Source: Niabella aurantiaca DSM 17617
Lineage (GTDB): Bacteria; Bacteroidota; Bacteroidia; Chitinophagales; Chitinophagaceae
Reading direction: 5' to 3'
Assembly: GCF_000374125.1 (NCBI RefSeq)
Contig: NZ_KB893647.1
Span: 1 to 64,000 of the forward strand
DNA length: 64,000 nt
Shown here: piece after piece, positions 52,295-61,064 of the stretch
Layout: every line of letters begins with the position of its first letter
Position numbering within the stretch: the stretch's first letter is position 1
Made by a program: the position numbers and the translations under genes
Notes under the pieces: generated by a model
Seen by the model: the letters and a program-made list of their open reading frames with translations, nothing else
Told to the model about the DNA's origin: nothing
Database searches by the model: none

Positions 52295-53962
52295 CTATTC
52301 TCCATCGATCCATTTGCGTTGTGAAAAGTCTCCAAAGGTCTCACCGCTCTTCCGCTCCTGCACATAAACGCCAAAAAGCTCGTCCAGCGTTTCCAGGATC
52401 CGGGACTCATCCAGGCTGTCTTTATATTTTGTGTTCAGGCGGGCACCCAGCCGGTCGCCGCCAATATGCAGGTTGTATTTTCCCAGCGACGTGCCTACAA
52501 AGCCGATCTCTGCATTTGGAGAACGTCCGCAGCCGTTCGGACAGCCGGTCATACGTACCACAATATCCTCGTCCTGCAGCTGATGCTTTTGCAGCAGCGG
52601 CTCTATTTTGGTGATGAGGGTAGGCAGGTAACGCTGTGCCTCTGCCATAGCCAGGCCACAGGTGTTCAGGGCAACGCAGGCCATGGAATTTTTCCGCATC
52701 GGGCTGGAGGTTTCAGTGCTGTTGATGATCTGGTGCTCTTGCAGGATCTGCTCAATCGCGGCTTTGTCTCCGTCTTCAATATCGCTTAAGATGAGGTTTT
52801 GATTGCAGGTGAACCGGAAATTGGCCTTCCCTGTTTCGGCTACCTTCAGCAAGCCCGTTTTCAGGGGGTAATTGCTCTCATCCACCACGCGGCCATTTTC
52901 TATAAAGAGGGCATAATACCATTTTCCCTCGTGGTTCTGCGACCATCCATAGGCATCCTTCCGGCTGGTAAACTCATAAGGCCGGGCAGGTTCAAACGAA
53001 AATCCACAGCGCTTTTCCACTTCCGCCCGGTAATTGTCTACACCCATCTTGTCAATGGTATATTTCAACCGTGCCTGTTTGCGATCGCTGCGGTTGCCAA
53101 AATCACGTTGTGCGGTTATCACTTCATACATAGCTTTTAATGCCTGTTCTTTGGGTACATAACCCAGCATGCTTCCCAGGCGCGCATAGGTAGCCGCATT
53201 ACCGTGCGTGGAACCCAGTCCGCCCCCTGCTGCAAAATTGTATCCCTTCAGCACCCCGTCTTCAATAATAGCAATCAGCCCCAGGTCGTTGATGAAAACG
53301 TCCACGTCATTATTGGGAGGAATGGCGATGCCGACCTTGAATTTACGGGGCAGATACCGGTCCTGGTACAGGGGATCTTCTTCGGTGGTTTCTACCAGTT
53401 TTTCGGCGTCCATCCATACTTCATAGTAACCGCGTGTTTTTGGAAGATTGTGCACACTGATCTCCCGGGCAAATTGATAGATCTCTTCGTGCAGCGGCGA
53501 CTCTTTCGGATGCGATGCACAGGTTACATTCCGGTTTACATCACCGCAGGCTGCAATCGAATCCAGGTGCATGGTATTGAATGCACTGATGGTGGGTTTG
53601 GTATGCGATTTTAAAATACCATGCAGCTGTATGGTTTGCCTGGTGGTGATTTTTATGGTACCGGTGGAATAGTTTCCGGCAATATGGTGCAGCCCGATCC
53701 ACTGCTCCGGGGTCATAAAGCCTCCGGGTAACCGCAGGCGGATCATAAATGCATAAAGCGGCTCCAGTTTTTTACGGCTTCGTTCCTCACGGCGGTCCCG
53801 GTCATCCTGCAGGTACATGCCATGGAATTTTACCAATGCCTGGTCGCTTTCCCTGATGGCGCCGGTGTGCGCATCCAAAAGACTTTCCTTTAATGTGCCC
53901 CGGAGGCCCTGGCTGGCCATTTTTATCTTCTCAGTTCCTGATAAATTATTCTTCTCGCTCAT
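52295..53962 (-). CDS. cysI: Assimilatory sulfite reductase hemoprotein subunit
   Basis: 555 residues of the nitrite/sulfite reductase family. It has two ferredoxin-like halves (KITTRQTIQLHG in the first) and the siroheme/[4Fe-4S] cysteines CVALNTCGLA and TGCPNGCGRS in the last 140 residues. DVNRNVTCAS is in the substrate region. It reduces sulfite to sulfide with six electrons from the flavoprotein encoded just upstream in the operon. Length is normal. Confidence 0.93.
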   Translation of the reverse strand: MSEKNNLSGTEKIKMASQGLRGTLKESLLDAHTGAIRESDQALVKFHGMYLQDDRDRREERSRKKLEPLYAFMIRLRLPGGFMTPEQWIGLHHIAGNYSTGTIKITTRQTIQLHGILKSHTKPTISAFNTMHLDSIAACGDVNRNVTCASHPKESPLHEEIYQFAREISVHNLPKTRGYYEVWMDAEKLVETTEEDPLYQDRYLPRKFKVGIAIPPNNDVDVFINDLGLIAIIEDGVLKGYNFAAGGGLGSTHGNAATYARLGSMLGYVPKEQALKAMYEVITAQRDFGNRSDRKQARLKYTIDKMGVDNYRAEVEKRCGFSFEPARPYEFTSRKDAYGWSQNHEGKWYYALFIENGRVVDESNYPLKTGLLKVAETGKANFRFTCNQNLILSDIEDGDKAAIEQILQEHQIINSTETSSPMRKNSMACVALNTCGLAMAEAQRYLPTLITKIEPLLQKHQLQDEDIVVRMTGCPNGCGRSPNAEIGFVGTSLGKYNLHIGGDRLGARLNTKYKDSLDESRILETLDELFGVYVQERKSGETFGDFSQRKWIDGE

Positions 53963-54030
53963 ATTGTCGTTTCAAGTTTCATGTTTGAAGTTTCTGGTCT
54001 GGTTATGAACCATGATCCATTTGCTGTTGA

Positions 54031-55725
54031 TTAATATACATCCTTTGAATACCGCCCTTCCTCTTCGAGCTGAACGAGGTAATTCCGGGCATCTTCTTCT
54101 GTTTTTCCTTTTGCTTTGAGCAGTTCTACAAAAGTATCTTCCACGTCCTTACACATGGGATCCCTTGCTCCGCAAATATAAAGGTGCGCGCCGCTGTTCA
54201 GCCAGTTGAGCAGTTCCTCGCCTTTTTCCCTGATACGGTGCTGTACATATACTTTCTGGTCTGTGTCGCGGGAGAATGCGAGGTCCAGGTTATTCAGCAC
54301 ACCGGTTTCCAGGTGATTTTGAATTTCTGTCTGGTAAAGGAAATCGGTAACAAAATGCTGCTCACCAAAGAATAGCCAGTTCCTGCCGCCGGCTCCGGTG
54401 GCATCCCGTTCTGCGAGAAACGAGCGGAACGGTGCTACGCCGGTACCCGGCCCGATCATGATCACATCCTTGTCGTCTTCAGGAAGCCTGAAATGCTTGG
54501 CCTTTTGGATAAAGAATTCGATCTCGTGACCTTCATCAAGGTCGGAGAGGAACTCACTGCAGACGCCGTAACGTTCTTCGTCTTCTACAGTAAACTGGTT
54601 CTTTGAAACCGTGATGTGTATCTCGTTTTCTCCATGTGCATTGGGTGAGGAGGAAATGGAATAGAGCCGGGGCGACTGTGCGGTCAATATTTTGATCACC
54701 TCCTCAAACTGGGCAGCGTCTTTTACCGGGTAAATGCGCAGCAGGTCGTAAAGGCTCATCCGTGTTTCCGGGATCTGCTGCTCGGTAAGCTCTGCAAACT
54801 TCTTAACGGTCGATTTCAGGAGGTAGCAGATGTTTACATGCTGGCTCAGCAGGTCGCGCACGGGTGCTTTTACCTTTTCGGTCTGGATCTCTTTTTCAGG
54901 GTCGATCCCGGTGATGCCGATGATCTTATTGATCATGTCCTGTTTGTTGGAAGGCACGATCCCCAGGGCATCGCCCGGTTGGTAGTCGATGGTTTCGTCT
55001 GTTGTGATCTCAATATGAAAGGTCTGCTTGTTGGAGCCCCGGTCGTTCAGGTTGATGTTGGTGATCACCTTGCCCATGTAATATTTTTTTCCGGAGGATT
55101 TGGGCTCTGTAGCAAGCGGAACTGCCGCCTGGCTTACGGTTGACTGCAGGGCGGCTGCTACATTGTCCAGCCAGTGCAACGCATCTTCTTCATATTCCAC
55201 ATCACATTTCTTCAGAGGTAATACCCGGTGCGCGCCCAAAACTTCCAGGCGGGCATCCACGTCCTCGCCTGTTTTGCAAAATTCTGGGTAGGAACTGTCG
55301 CCCAGCGCCAGCACTCCAAATTTGAGTTTACCGAGGTTGAGTTGGTTCTCATGAATATAATCATAGAATTTTTTGGCAAGTATCGGCGGTTCGCCCTCAC
55401 CCTGGGTACTGATCACCACGAAAAAATATTCTTCTTTGGGAAGGTCTGTAAAACGGTACTGGTCCAGGCCGGTAAGTTTTACCATAATTCCTTTCTTCTT
55501 GGCAATGCCGGCCAATTGTGTAGCCAGCTTCTTGGCGTTGCCGGTTTCGGTTCCGTAGACCAGGGATATTTTTTTTACAGCGGCAGGAGCAGCGGCCACG
55601 GGTTCCTGTCCGCCGGCAATTCCCTGTGCGAGACCGGCAAAATAACCGCTGGCCCAAAGCAACTCGTCCCTCGACAGGAGGGGGGTAAGGCTTTTAATGG
55701 CTCCCAGTTTTGCGTCAGATAGCAT
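54031..55725 (-). CDS. cysJ: Sulfite reductase [NADPH] flavoprotein component
   Basis: 564 residues in three parts. An FMN flavodoxin domain (LVYGTETGNAKKLATQLAG, about 50-190) is followed by an FAD domain (RLYSISSSPNAHGENEIHI) and an NADPH domain (IGPGTGVAPFRSFLAERDA), ending GRYSKDVY. It passes NADPH electrons to CysI. The first codons overlap the sumT stop region by 11 bases, so the pair is co-translated. Confidence 0.93.
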   Translation of the reverse strand: MLSDAKLGAIKSLTPLLSRDELLWASGYFAGLAQGIAGGQEPVAAAPAAVKKISLVYGTETGNAKKLATQLAGIAKKKGIMVKLTGLDQYRFTDLPKEEYFFVVISTQGEGEPPILAKKFYDYIHENQLNLGKLKFGVLALGDSSYPEFCKTGEDVDARLEVLGAHRVLPLKKCDVEYEEDALHWLDNVAAALQSTVSQAAVPLATEPKSSGKKYYMGKVITNINLNDRGSNKQTFHIEITTDETIDYQPGDALGIVPSNKQDMINKIIGITGIDPEKEIQTEKVKAPVRDLLSQHVNICYLLKSTVKKFAELTEQQIPETRMSLYDLLRIYPVKDAAQFEEVIKILTAQSPRLYSISSSPNAHGENEIHITVSKNQFTVEDEERYGVCSEFLSDLDEGHEIEFFIQKAKHFRLPEDDKDVIMIGPGTGVAPFRSFLAERDATGAGGRNWLFFGEQHFVTDFLYQTEIQNHLETGVLNNLDLAFSRDTDQKVYVQHRIREKGEELLNWLNSGAHLYICGARDPMCKDVEDTFVELLKAKGKTEEDARNYLVQLEEEGRYSKDVY

Positions 55726-56590
55726 GTTTTAATCTATTTTGTTGATGAACATTGATCATTTCTTCGGTTACCGGCTTAAAGTATAACTGCCGGCTCTGGC
55801 TGTTTTCCAGCCACTTGAATTGTTCGTGAAGCGCCACTATTTTTCCGATGATCACCAGGCTGGGCGATGCAAGGGCTGCTCCTTTTAATGTTGTGGCATA
55901 GTCGTAGAGGCTGCAGGTATGCACCTGCTGAAAGCAGGTAGTGGCCTGCTCGATAACGGCCAGCTGTTTTTCCTTTGCGATCTGGTAGGTGGTTAATTTT
56001 TGCACTACCTGGTCCAGCGTACCGGACGACATATAAAATACCAATGTATCGTCGGTGGCTGCCAGCTCCTTCCAGTAAGCTTCGGTTACCACATCTGATT
56101 TATAGTAAGTAAGGAAGCGCACCGCTGTGGCATATCCTCTTGCAGTCAGCGGCATTCCCGAATAGGCCGCTGCTCCCAGCGCCGCGGTCACCCCCGGTAT
56201 GATCTCGTAAGAGATGGCGTGCTGGGTAAGGGTTTGCAGCTCGTCCAGGATATTGGAAAATATGGAGGCGTCGCCACCCTTCAGCCGTACAACTAACTTT
56301 CCCTGCAGGGCGTAGTGTACCAGCAGCTCGTTAATAGTGCCCTGAGGAACAGACCGTTTCTTGCTGCATTCTTTTCCTACATATATGATTTCGGCTGCCG
56401 GCGCCACGTAGCGGTGCAGGATCACGTCGCTTACCAGGCGGTCTGCCAGTACCACGTCGGCTTTGCGCAAAGCATCGGCTGCTTTTACGGTGATCAGGTC
56501 CGGATCGCCCGGGCCTGAACCTGCAAGGATCACCTTGCCTGCGCCGGTACCGGGTTGTTTTATCAGGGATGATGCGTGTTGTAAGAGCAT
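55715..56590 (-). CDS. cobA: Uroporphyrinogen-III C-methyltransferase
   Basis: 291 residues. The SUMT signature is present: VILAGSGPGDPDLITVKA near residue 19, VRLKGGDASIFS in the middle and PGVTAALGAAAYSGMPLT. It uses SAM to make precorrin-2 for siroheme (and cobalamin). It is the first gene of the operon sumT-cysJ-cysI-cysE-fusion and has sulfur-regulon operator D 15 bases before its start. Also called sumT. Confidence 0.92.
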   Translation of the reverse strand: MLLQHASSLIKQPGTGAGKVILAGSGPGDPDLITVKAADALRKADVVLADRLVSDVILHRYVAPAAEIIYVGKECSKKRSVPQGTINELLVHYALQGKLVVRLKGGDASIFSNILDELQTLTQHAISYEIIPGVTAALGAAAYSGMPLTARGYATAVRFLTYYKSDVVTEAYWKELAATDDTLVFYMSSGTLDQVVQKLTTYQIAKEKQLAVIEQATTCFQQVHTCSLYDYATTLKGAALASPSLVIIGKIVALHEQFKWLENSQSRQLYFKPVTEEMINVHQQNRLKHAI

Positions 56591-56605
56591 CCTTTAAATT
56601 TGATA

Positions 56606-56627
56606 ATCTACTTAAAAAGTAGACTTA
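56606..56627. promoter_or_regulatory. Sulfur-regulon operator, site D
   Basis: On the minus strand TAAGTCTAC, seven bases, GTAGA, 15 bases upstream of the cobA/sumT start. It is the most symmetric copy: CTACTT/AAGTAG arms around a short centre. Confidence 0.68.
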
Positions 56628-56673
56628 TTGGTTACAAAATGATCCTGTTGTGCCGCTGCACACGGCAGGATTG

Positions 56674-57915
56674 TTAATTCAGTAAAACTGCGGCTACTGT
56701 GCTGTTGCTGGTCTCGTCCACCAGAATGGCATTTCCGTAATCGCTCAGCGCTGTAAAATCATCATATACCAGCGGTGCTGCGGTTTTAATGGTGGCATGT
56801 ACCACTTCGTTGAGCTTAACGCCATCTTCGGCCGGGATGCGCTCCAGGGTATTCACATCGAGCTTGTAGGCTACTTCCCGTACAATGGTTTTGACCAGCC
56901 GCCCTTTGTGCTGAAGAAAATATTTGTTGCCCTGGATCAGGGGTTTATTGTCCAGCCAGCAAAGCACCACTTCAATTTCGCTGGCAACTTTAGGCAGGTT
57001 ATCAATACGGGCGAAGGTATCACCCCGGCTGATGTCGATATCGTCTGCTATATGCAGCACTGCGGCCTGCGGAGCAAAAGCTTCCTGTACCTCTTTGCCA
57101 CCCACCTCAATTTTTGTGATGGTCGACTCAATCGCTGCCGGAAGGATCTTTATTTTGTCGCCTTTCTTATAAACGCCGCTGATGATCTGCCCTGCATAGC
57201 CGCGGTAGTCGTGCAGCTCGGCGGTTTGCGGGCGTATAACGTATTGCACCTGGAAACGCGGATCTTTATGATTGATATCGGAAGCCACTTCAACTGATTC
57301 CAGGAACTCCAGCAGCGGCTGGCCCGTGTACCAGGGCATATTGGCCGAGCGTTCTACGATGTTATCGCCCAGGAGCGCAGAGATCGGAACATAGGTCACG
57401 TTTTTGATGTTCAACTGCGCTGCTACTTTTTCATAGTCCGCCTTTATTTCGTTGAACCGCTGCTCAGAGAAACCGGCCAGGTCCATCTTGTTGATCGCTA
57501 CCACCACGTGCGGCATTTTCAGCAGCGATGCAATGATGGAATGCCGGCGGGTCTGTTCAATCACCCCGGCCCGGGCATCGATGAGGATGATGATCAGGCT
57601 GGAGTTGGAGGCTCCGGTGATCATGTTGCGGGTATATTGCACATGCCCCGGTGCATCGGCGATAATGAATTTTCTTTTTGTTGTAGAGAAGTAGCGGTAT
57701 GCCACGTCGATGGTTATGCCCTGCTCTCTTTCGGCCCGCAGCCCGTCGGTCAGCAACGCCAGGTCAATGCCATCGGCATTTTTATTTTTTGATTGTTTTT
57801 CCAGTGCTTCCAGCTGATCTACCAAAATGCTTTTGCTATCGTACAAAAGTCTTCCGATCAATGTGCTTTTACCATCGTCTACACTACCGGCAGTTATGAA
57901 ACGTAATATATCCAT
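56674..57915 (-). CDS. cysN: Sulfate adenylyltransferase GTPase subunit
   Basis: 413 residues, an EF-Tu-like GTPase: GSVDDGKSTLIGRLL (P-loop), DAPGHVQYTRNM (G3) and NKMDL (G4), then two barrel domains. It drives APS synthesis by CysD through GTP hydrolysis. There is no APS-kinase (CysC) extension, in line with an APS-type CysH downstream in the pathway. It is separated from cysD by a four-helix-bundle gene, an unusual interruption. Confidence 0.92.
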   Translation of the reverse strand: MDILRFITAGSVDDGKSTLIGRLLYDSKSILVDQLEALEKQSKNKNADGIDLALLTDGLRAEREQGITIDVAYRYFSTTKRKFIIADAPGHVQYTRNMITGASNSSLIIILIDARAGVIEQTRRHSIIASLLKMPHVVVAINKMDLAGFSEQRFNEIKADYEKVAAQLNIKNVTYVPISALLGDNIVERSANMPWYTGQPLLEFLESVEVASDINHKDPRFQVQYVIRPQTAELHDYRGYAGQIISGVYKKGDKIKILPAAIESTITKIEVGGKEVQEAFAPQAAVLHIADDIDISRGDTFARIDNLPKVASEIEVVLCWLDNKPLIQGNKYFLQHKGRLVKTIVREVAYKLDVNTLERIPAEDGVKLNEVVHATIKTAAPLVYDDFTALSDYGNAILVDETSNSTVAAVLLN

Positions 57916-57955
57916 TTTCAGTTAAAAAGTTTATAAGTTGAAAAGTTAACCAGGG

Positions 57956-58330
57956 TTATTGTTCCTTCGACTTTTTTTGGAGCCAGGTAATGTAACCGTT
58001 TAATACCTTTTCAACTTCTGTGATTTTATTTCTAAACATTTGCAATTGGTCCTCCGTAATAAACCCTTCATCAAATGAATCGATCAGATGATTTAGTGTT
58101 TCACTTAAAGAGCCCCTCGCTATTATACAAAACCGGATTCTGTCCGGGTAAGTTTGTCTGCCGTGTCCTTCCGATATTTGTGTGCCTATTGATCTTGTAC
58201 TCCGCTTCAGTTGATCGGCTAACCGATATTTTTCTTCTTCCGGAAAATGCTTAACAAGATCTGAAACTTCTTTCTTCAATGCCCTGGCCCGTTTCCAGGC
58301 CTCCAGATCTTCAAAACTTTGATAAGCCAT
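57956..58330 (-). CDS. Four-helix-bundle protein (S23/IVS-type)
   Basis: 124 residues. FEDLEAWKRARALKKEVSDLV and the middle GTQISEGHGRQTYPDRIRF identify the S23 ribosomal-intervening-sequence/bAvd-like four-helix family. These proteins occur in 23S rRNA insertions and as free-standing genes scattered in Bacteroidota genomes; no clear function. Here the gene splits cysD from cysN. Its flanks (57916-57955 and 58331-58380) carry the words CAGTTAA, AGGGTTAT and ATAAGTT in opposite orientation, suggestive of a mobile cassette. Confidence 0.85.
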   Translation of the reverse strand: MAYQSFEDLEAWKRARALKKEVSDLVKHFPEEEKYRLADQLKRSTRSIGTQISEGHGRQTYPDRIRFCIIARGSLSETLNHLIDSFDEGFITEDQLQMFRNKITEVEKVLNGYITWLQKKSKEQ

Positions 58331-58380
58331 GTGGAATTTTTTCCTTGTTAACTTATAACCCTGTCAACCTGTTAACTGCT

Positions 58381-59289
58381 CTAAAAGTACCCGCCCTTCT
58401 TCCGGTCTTCCATGGCGGCTTCTGTAACCCGGTCATCGATACGGGTTTCGCCTCTTTCGGAGATCCGCGTGGCCATGATCTCATTGACCACTTCATCAAG
58501 GGTCGCTGCATTGGACTCTACTGCTGCGGTGCAGGTCATATCGCCCACCGTTCGGTAGCGTACTTTCTTTGTGGAGATCACATCGGTTTCGTCGATGGTG
58601 ATGTAATCGGAAACCGCGATCAGTTGCCCCTGATGCTCAATCACTTCACGGTCGTGGGCGAAATAAATGGAGGGAAGGCGAACTCCTTCTTTTTTAATAT
58701 AGCTCCATACGTCCAGTTCCGTCCAGTTGCTGATAGGGAATACCCGTACGTTCTCCCCTTTGTGAACGCGCCCATTGTAAATATTCCATAATTCGGGCCG
58801 CTGCAGCTTGGGCTCCCATTGCCCAAATTCATCTCTTACAGAAAAGATACGTTCTTTTGCCCTTGCTTTTTCTTCGTCCCGCCGGGCGCCTCCGATGCAG
58901 GCGTCGAATTTAAATTCTTCAATGGTGTCGAGCAGGGTATGGATCTGCAGCCAGTTGCGGCTGGCAAATTTGCCCTTTGGCTCGGTGAGGTGCTTTTGTT
59001 TAATGGTATCTTCTACCTTGCGCACGATCAGCTCGGCGCCTACCTCTTTTGCCAGCGCATCGCGGTAGGCCAGTGCCTCCGGAAAATTGTGCCCGGTGTC
59101 AATATGTACCAGCGGAAAAGGGATCTTCCCCGGGGCAAATGCCTTTTTGGCCAGCTGTACCAGGGTAATGGAATCTTTACCGCCACTGAAGAGCAGTGCC
59201 GGTTTTTCAAATTGTGCAGCTACTTCTCTGAAAATGTAAATACTTTCAGCCTCAAGCTGTTCGAGGTAATCTAATGTGTACTCACCCAT
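58381..59289 (-). CDS. cysD: Sulfate adenylyltransferase small subunit
   Basis: 302 residues of the ATP pyrophosphatase fold with the PP-loop ALLFSGGKDSITLVQLA at about residues 31-48 and the C-terminal Arg-rich RISERGETRIDDRV tail. With CysN it makes adenosine 5'-phosphosulfate from ATP and sulfate. It is followed in the transcript by the four-helix-bundle gene and then cysN. Confidence 0.92.
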   Translation of the reverse strand: MGEYTLDYLEQLEAESIYIFREVAAQFEKPALLFSGGKDSITLVQLAKKAFAPGKIPFPLVHIDTGHNFPEALAYRDALAKEVGAELIVRKVEDTIKQKHLTEPKGKFASRNWLQIHTLLDTIEEFKFDACIGGARRDEEKARAKERIFSVRDEFGQWEPKLQRPELWNIYNGRVHKGENVRVFPISNWTELDVWSYIKKEGVRLPSIYFAHDREVIEHQGQLIAVSDYITIDETDVISTKKVRYRTVGDMTCTAAVESNAATLDEVVNEIMATRISERGETRIDDRVTEAAMEDRKKGGYF

Positions 59290-59378
59290 ACGTTCTTTTT
59301 ATACTGATCCGCCTGTACGGATTTTTTTAACAATCAAAATGGTTTTTTCGGGTCGGCGTTTACCGGGTCAGGCCCGGT

Positions 59379-60074
59379 TTATTGATGAACATGAAGCCCG
59401 CACTCCTTGTGGGATGCTTCCCACCACCATCTGCCGGCCCTGGGATCTTCGCCCGGCTCAATGGCCCGGGTACAGGGAGCACAGCCGATGCTGACAAATC
59501 CCTTGTCGTGGAGCGGGTTGTAAGGAATGTTCTTTTGCTCAATATAACGCAGCATTTCATCATAGGTCCAGTGGATGAGCGGGTTAAATTTGTAAAGTCC
59601 CCGGTCTTCATCCCATTCGATCATTTTCATGTCCTTCCGGTTTTCTGATTGCTCGCTGCGCAAACCGGTGATCCATACTTTTGCGCCCTTCAGCGCCCGG
59701 TTCAGGGGCTTCACCTTCCGGATGAAACAGCATTCCTTCCGGTTCTCCACCGACTCATAAAAGCCGTTGACCCCTTTTGCTTTTACATAGGCCTCCACAT
59801 CCGGCGCTTCCGGAAAATAGACGTCGATATTTATTTTATAACGGGCATTGGTTTTTTCCAGCAGATCGTAGTGCTCGTAAAACAACCGCCCCGTGTCCAG
59901 CGTAAAGATCCTTACCGGTAGCTTATGAGCAGCGATAACTTCTGTCAACACCTGGTCTTCCTGGCCCAGAGAGGTGGAAAAAACGGTTTCTGCCGGAAAC
60001 GCTGCCGTTGCCAGTTTTAATGCCTCCGCCAACGGGGCATTTTCGATTTCCTGTATCTGCTCTTCTGTAAACAC
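59379..60074 (-). CDS. cysH: Adenylyl-sulfate (APS) reductase, assimilatory
   Basis: 231 residues. In addition to the catalytic Cys in KECGLH (about residue 225), two pairs of cysteines are present: CC at residues 115-116 and CxxC at 198-201. Those hold the [4Fe-4S] cluster that marks APS-specific reductases; PAPS-specific enzymes lack it. The nucleotide-binding FSTSLGQEDQV and TLDTGRLF are typical. It makes sulfite directly from APS with thioredoxin, which fits the missing APS kinase. Confidence 0.9.
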   Translation of the reverse strand: MFTEEQIQEIENAPLAEALKLATAAFPAETVFSTSLGQEDQVLTEVIAAHKLPVRIFTLDTGRLFYEHYDLLEKTNARYKINIDVYFPEAPDVEAYVKAKGVNGFYESVENRKECCFIRKVKPLNRALKGAKVWITGLRSEQSENRKDMKMIEWDEDRGLYKFNPLIHWTYDEMLRYIEQKNIPYNPLHDKGFVSIGCAPCTRAIEPGEDPRAGRWWWEASHKECGLHVHQ

Positions 60075-60090
60075 GTTTATTTTTTGTGAT

Positions 60091-60140
60091 TTAATGTTTA
60101 TGGTTTATAGTCAAATCCAGCTATAAACCATAAACATTAA
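60091..60140. repeat. Perfect 20-bp inverted repeat between prx and cysH
   Basis: TTAATGTTTATGGTTTATAG at 60091-60110 is the exact reverse complement of 60121-60140, with a 10-base loop. There is no T-run, so it is not a standard terminator. It may act as an mRNA-stability or processing hairpin inside the operon. Confidence 0.7.
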
Positions 60141-60148
60141 GCTAAAAA

Positions 60149-60784
60149 TTAGATATTCGGCTGGGGAGTATAGCGCAGGTAAGGTTTTACCTCTTTTACT
60201 CCCTTGGGGAATTTCTGAATGGCATCCGCTGTGCTGATCGCAGGCGATACGATCACGTCTTCGCCCTGTTTCCAGTCGGCCGGAGTGGCTACACTGTGGT
60301 TAGCGGTCAGCTGTAAAGAATCGATCACCCGCAGTACTTCCTGGAAATTCCGTCCGGTAGAAGCAGGATACGTGATGGTCAGCTTTATTTTCTTATCCGG
60401 TCCGATGACGAAAAGCGAGCGCACAGTCGCTTTTTCAGAAGCATTCGGGTGGATCATGTCATACAATGTGGCAATGTTCCTTTCCGGATCGGCCAGGATG
60501 GGAAACTCTACCGTGCAATTGTTGGTTTCATTGATGTCGTTCTTCCAGCCCAGGTGGGAGTCCAGCGGATCAACGCTTACGGCTAATGCTTTTACACCAC
60601 GCTTGTCAAATTCGCCTTTCAGCAGCGCCGTTTTTCCCAGTTCGGTAGTGCAAACAGGGGTATAATCGGCCGGGTGAGAAAACAGAACACCCCAGGAATC
60701 GCCCAGGTACTCATGAAATTTGATTTCTCCTTCAGTAGACTGCGCGGTAAAATCCGGGGCAGTGTCTCCTAATCTTAATGACAT
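60149..60784 (-). CDS. 1-Cys peroxiredoxin (Prx6-type)
   Basis: 211 residues. The peroxidatic Cys is residue 45 in SHPADYTPVCTTELG; no resolving Cys in the usual place, and the long C-terminal extension is of the Prx6 type. It reduces hydroperoxides. It is the first gene of the cysH-cysD-cysN transcript, directly behind operator E, so it belongs to the sulfur regulon here. Confidence 0.9.
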   Translation of the reverse strand: MSLRLGDTAPDFTAQSTEGEIKFHEYLGDSWGVLFSHPADYTPVCTTELGKTALLKGEFDKRGVKALAVSVDPLDSHLGWKNDINETNNCTVEFPILADPERNIATLYDMIHPNASEKATVRSLFVIGPDKKIKLTITYPASTGRNFQEVLRVIDSLQLTANHSVATPADWKQGEDVIVSPAISTADAIQKFPKGVKEVKPYLRYTPQPNI

Positions 60785-60825
60785 AATTTTAAACAGTTTT
60801 TAGTGACAAAATAACGCTTTCAATA

Positions 60826-60848
60826 AACCTACTAATCAGGTAGACTAA
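60826..60848. promoter_or_regulatory. Sulfur-regulon operator, site E
   Basis: On the minus strand TTAGTCTAC, seven bases, GTAGG, 41 bases before the peroxiredoxin start. It would control the prx-cysH-cysD-S23-cysN transcript. Confidence 0.66.
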
Positions 60849-61064
60849 TAGGGAGGTTTGCAAGGTACGATAAATTTTTGGAATGGAAGTGTAAAAAAAT
60901 AGTGAAAAGAGAATGAGCTATGGAGCAACAGGATCCATAGCCGGCTTTCGGCGGTCCGGAATCGGTTAACGGAGCAGCGCTAACCACTCCTGTTTTTAGA
61001 TCCGGTCTTATGCATGATCCGGGATTTTCATTTCAAATGTTCAAATTTTCATGTTCTCACATTA

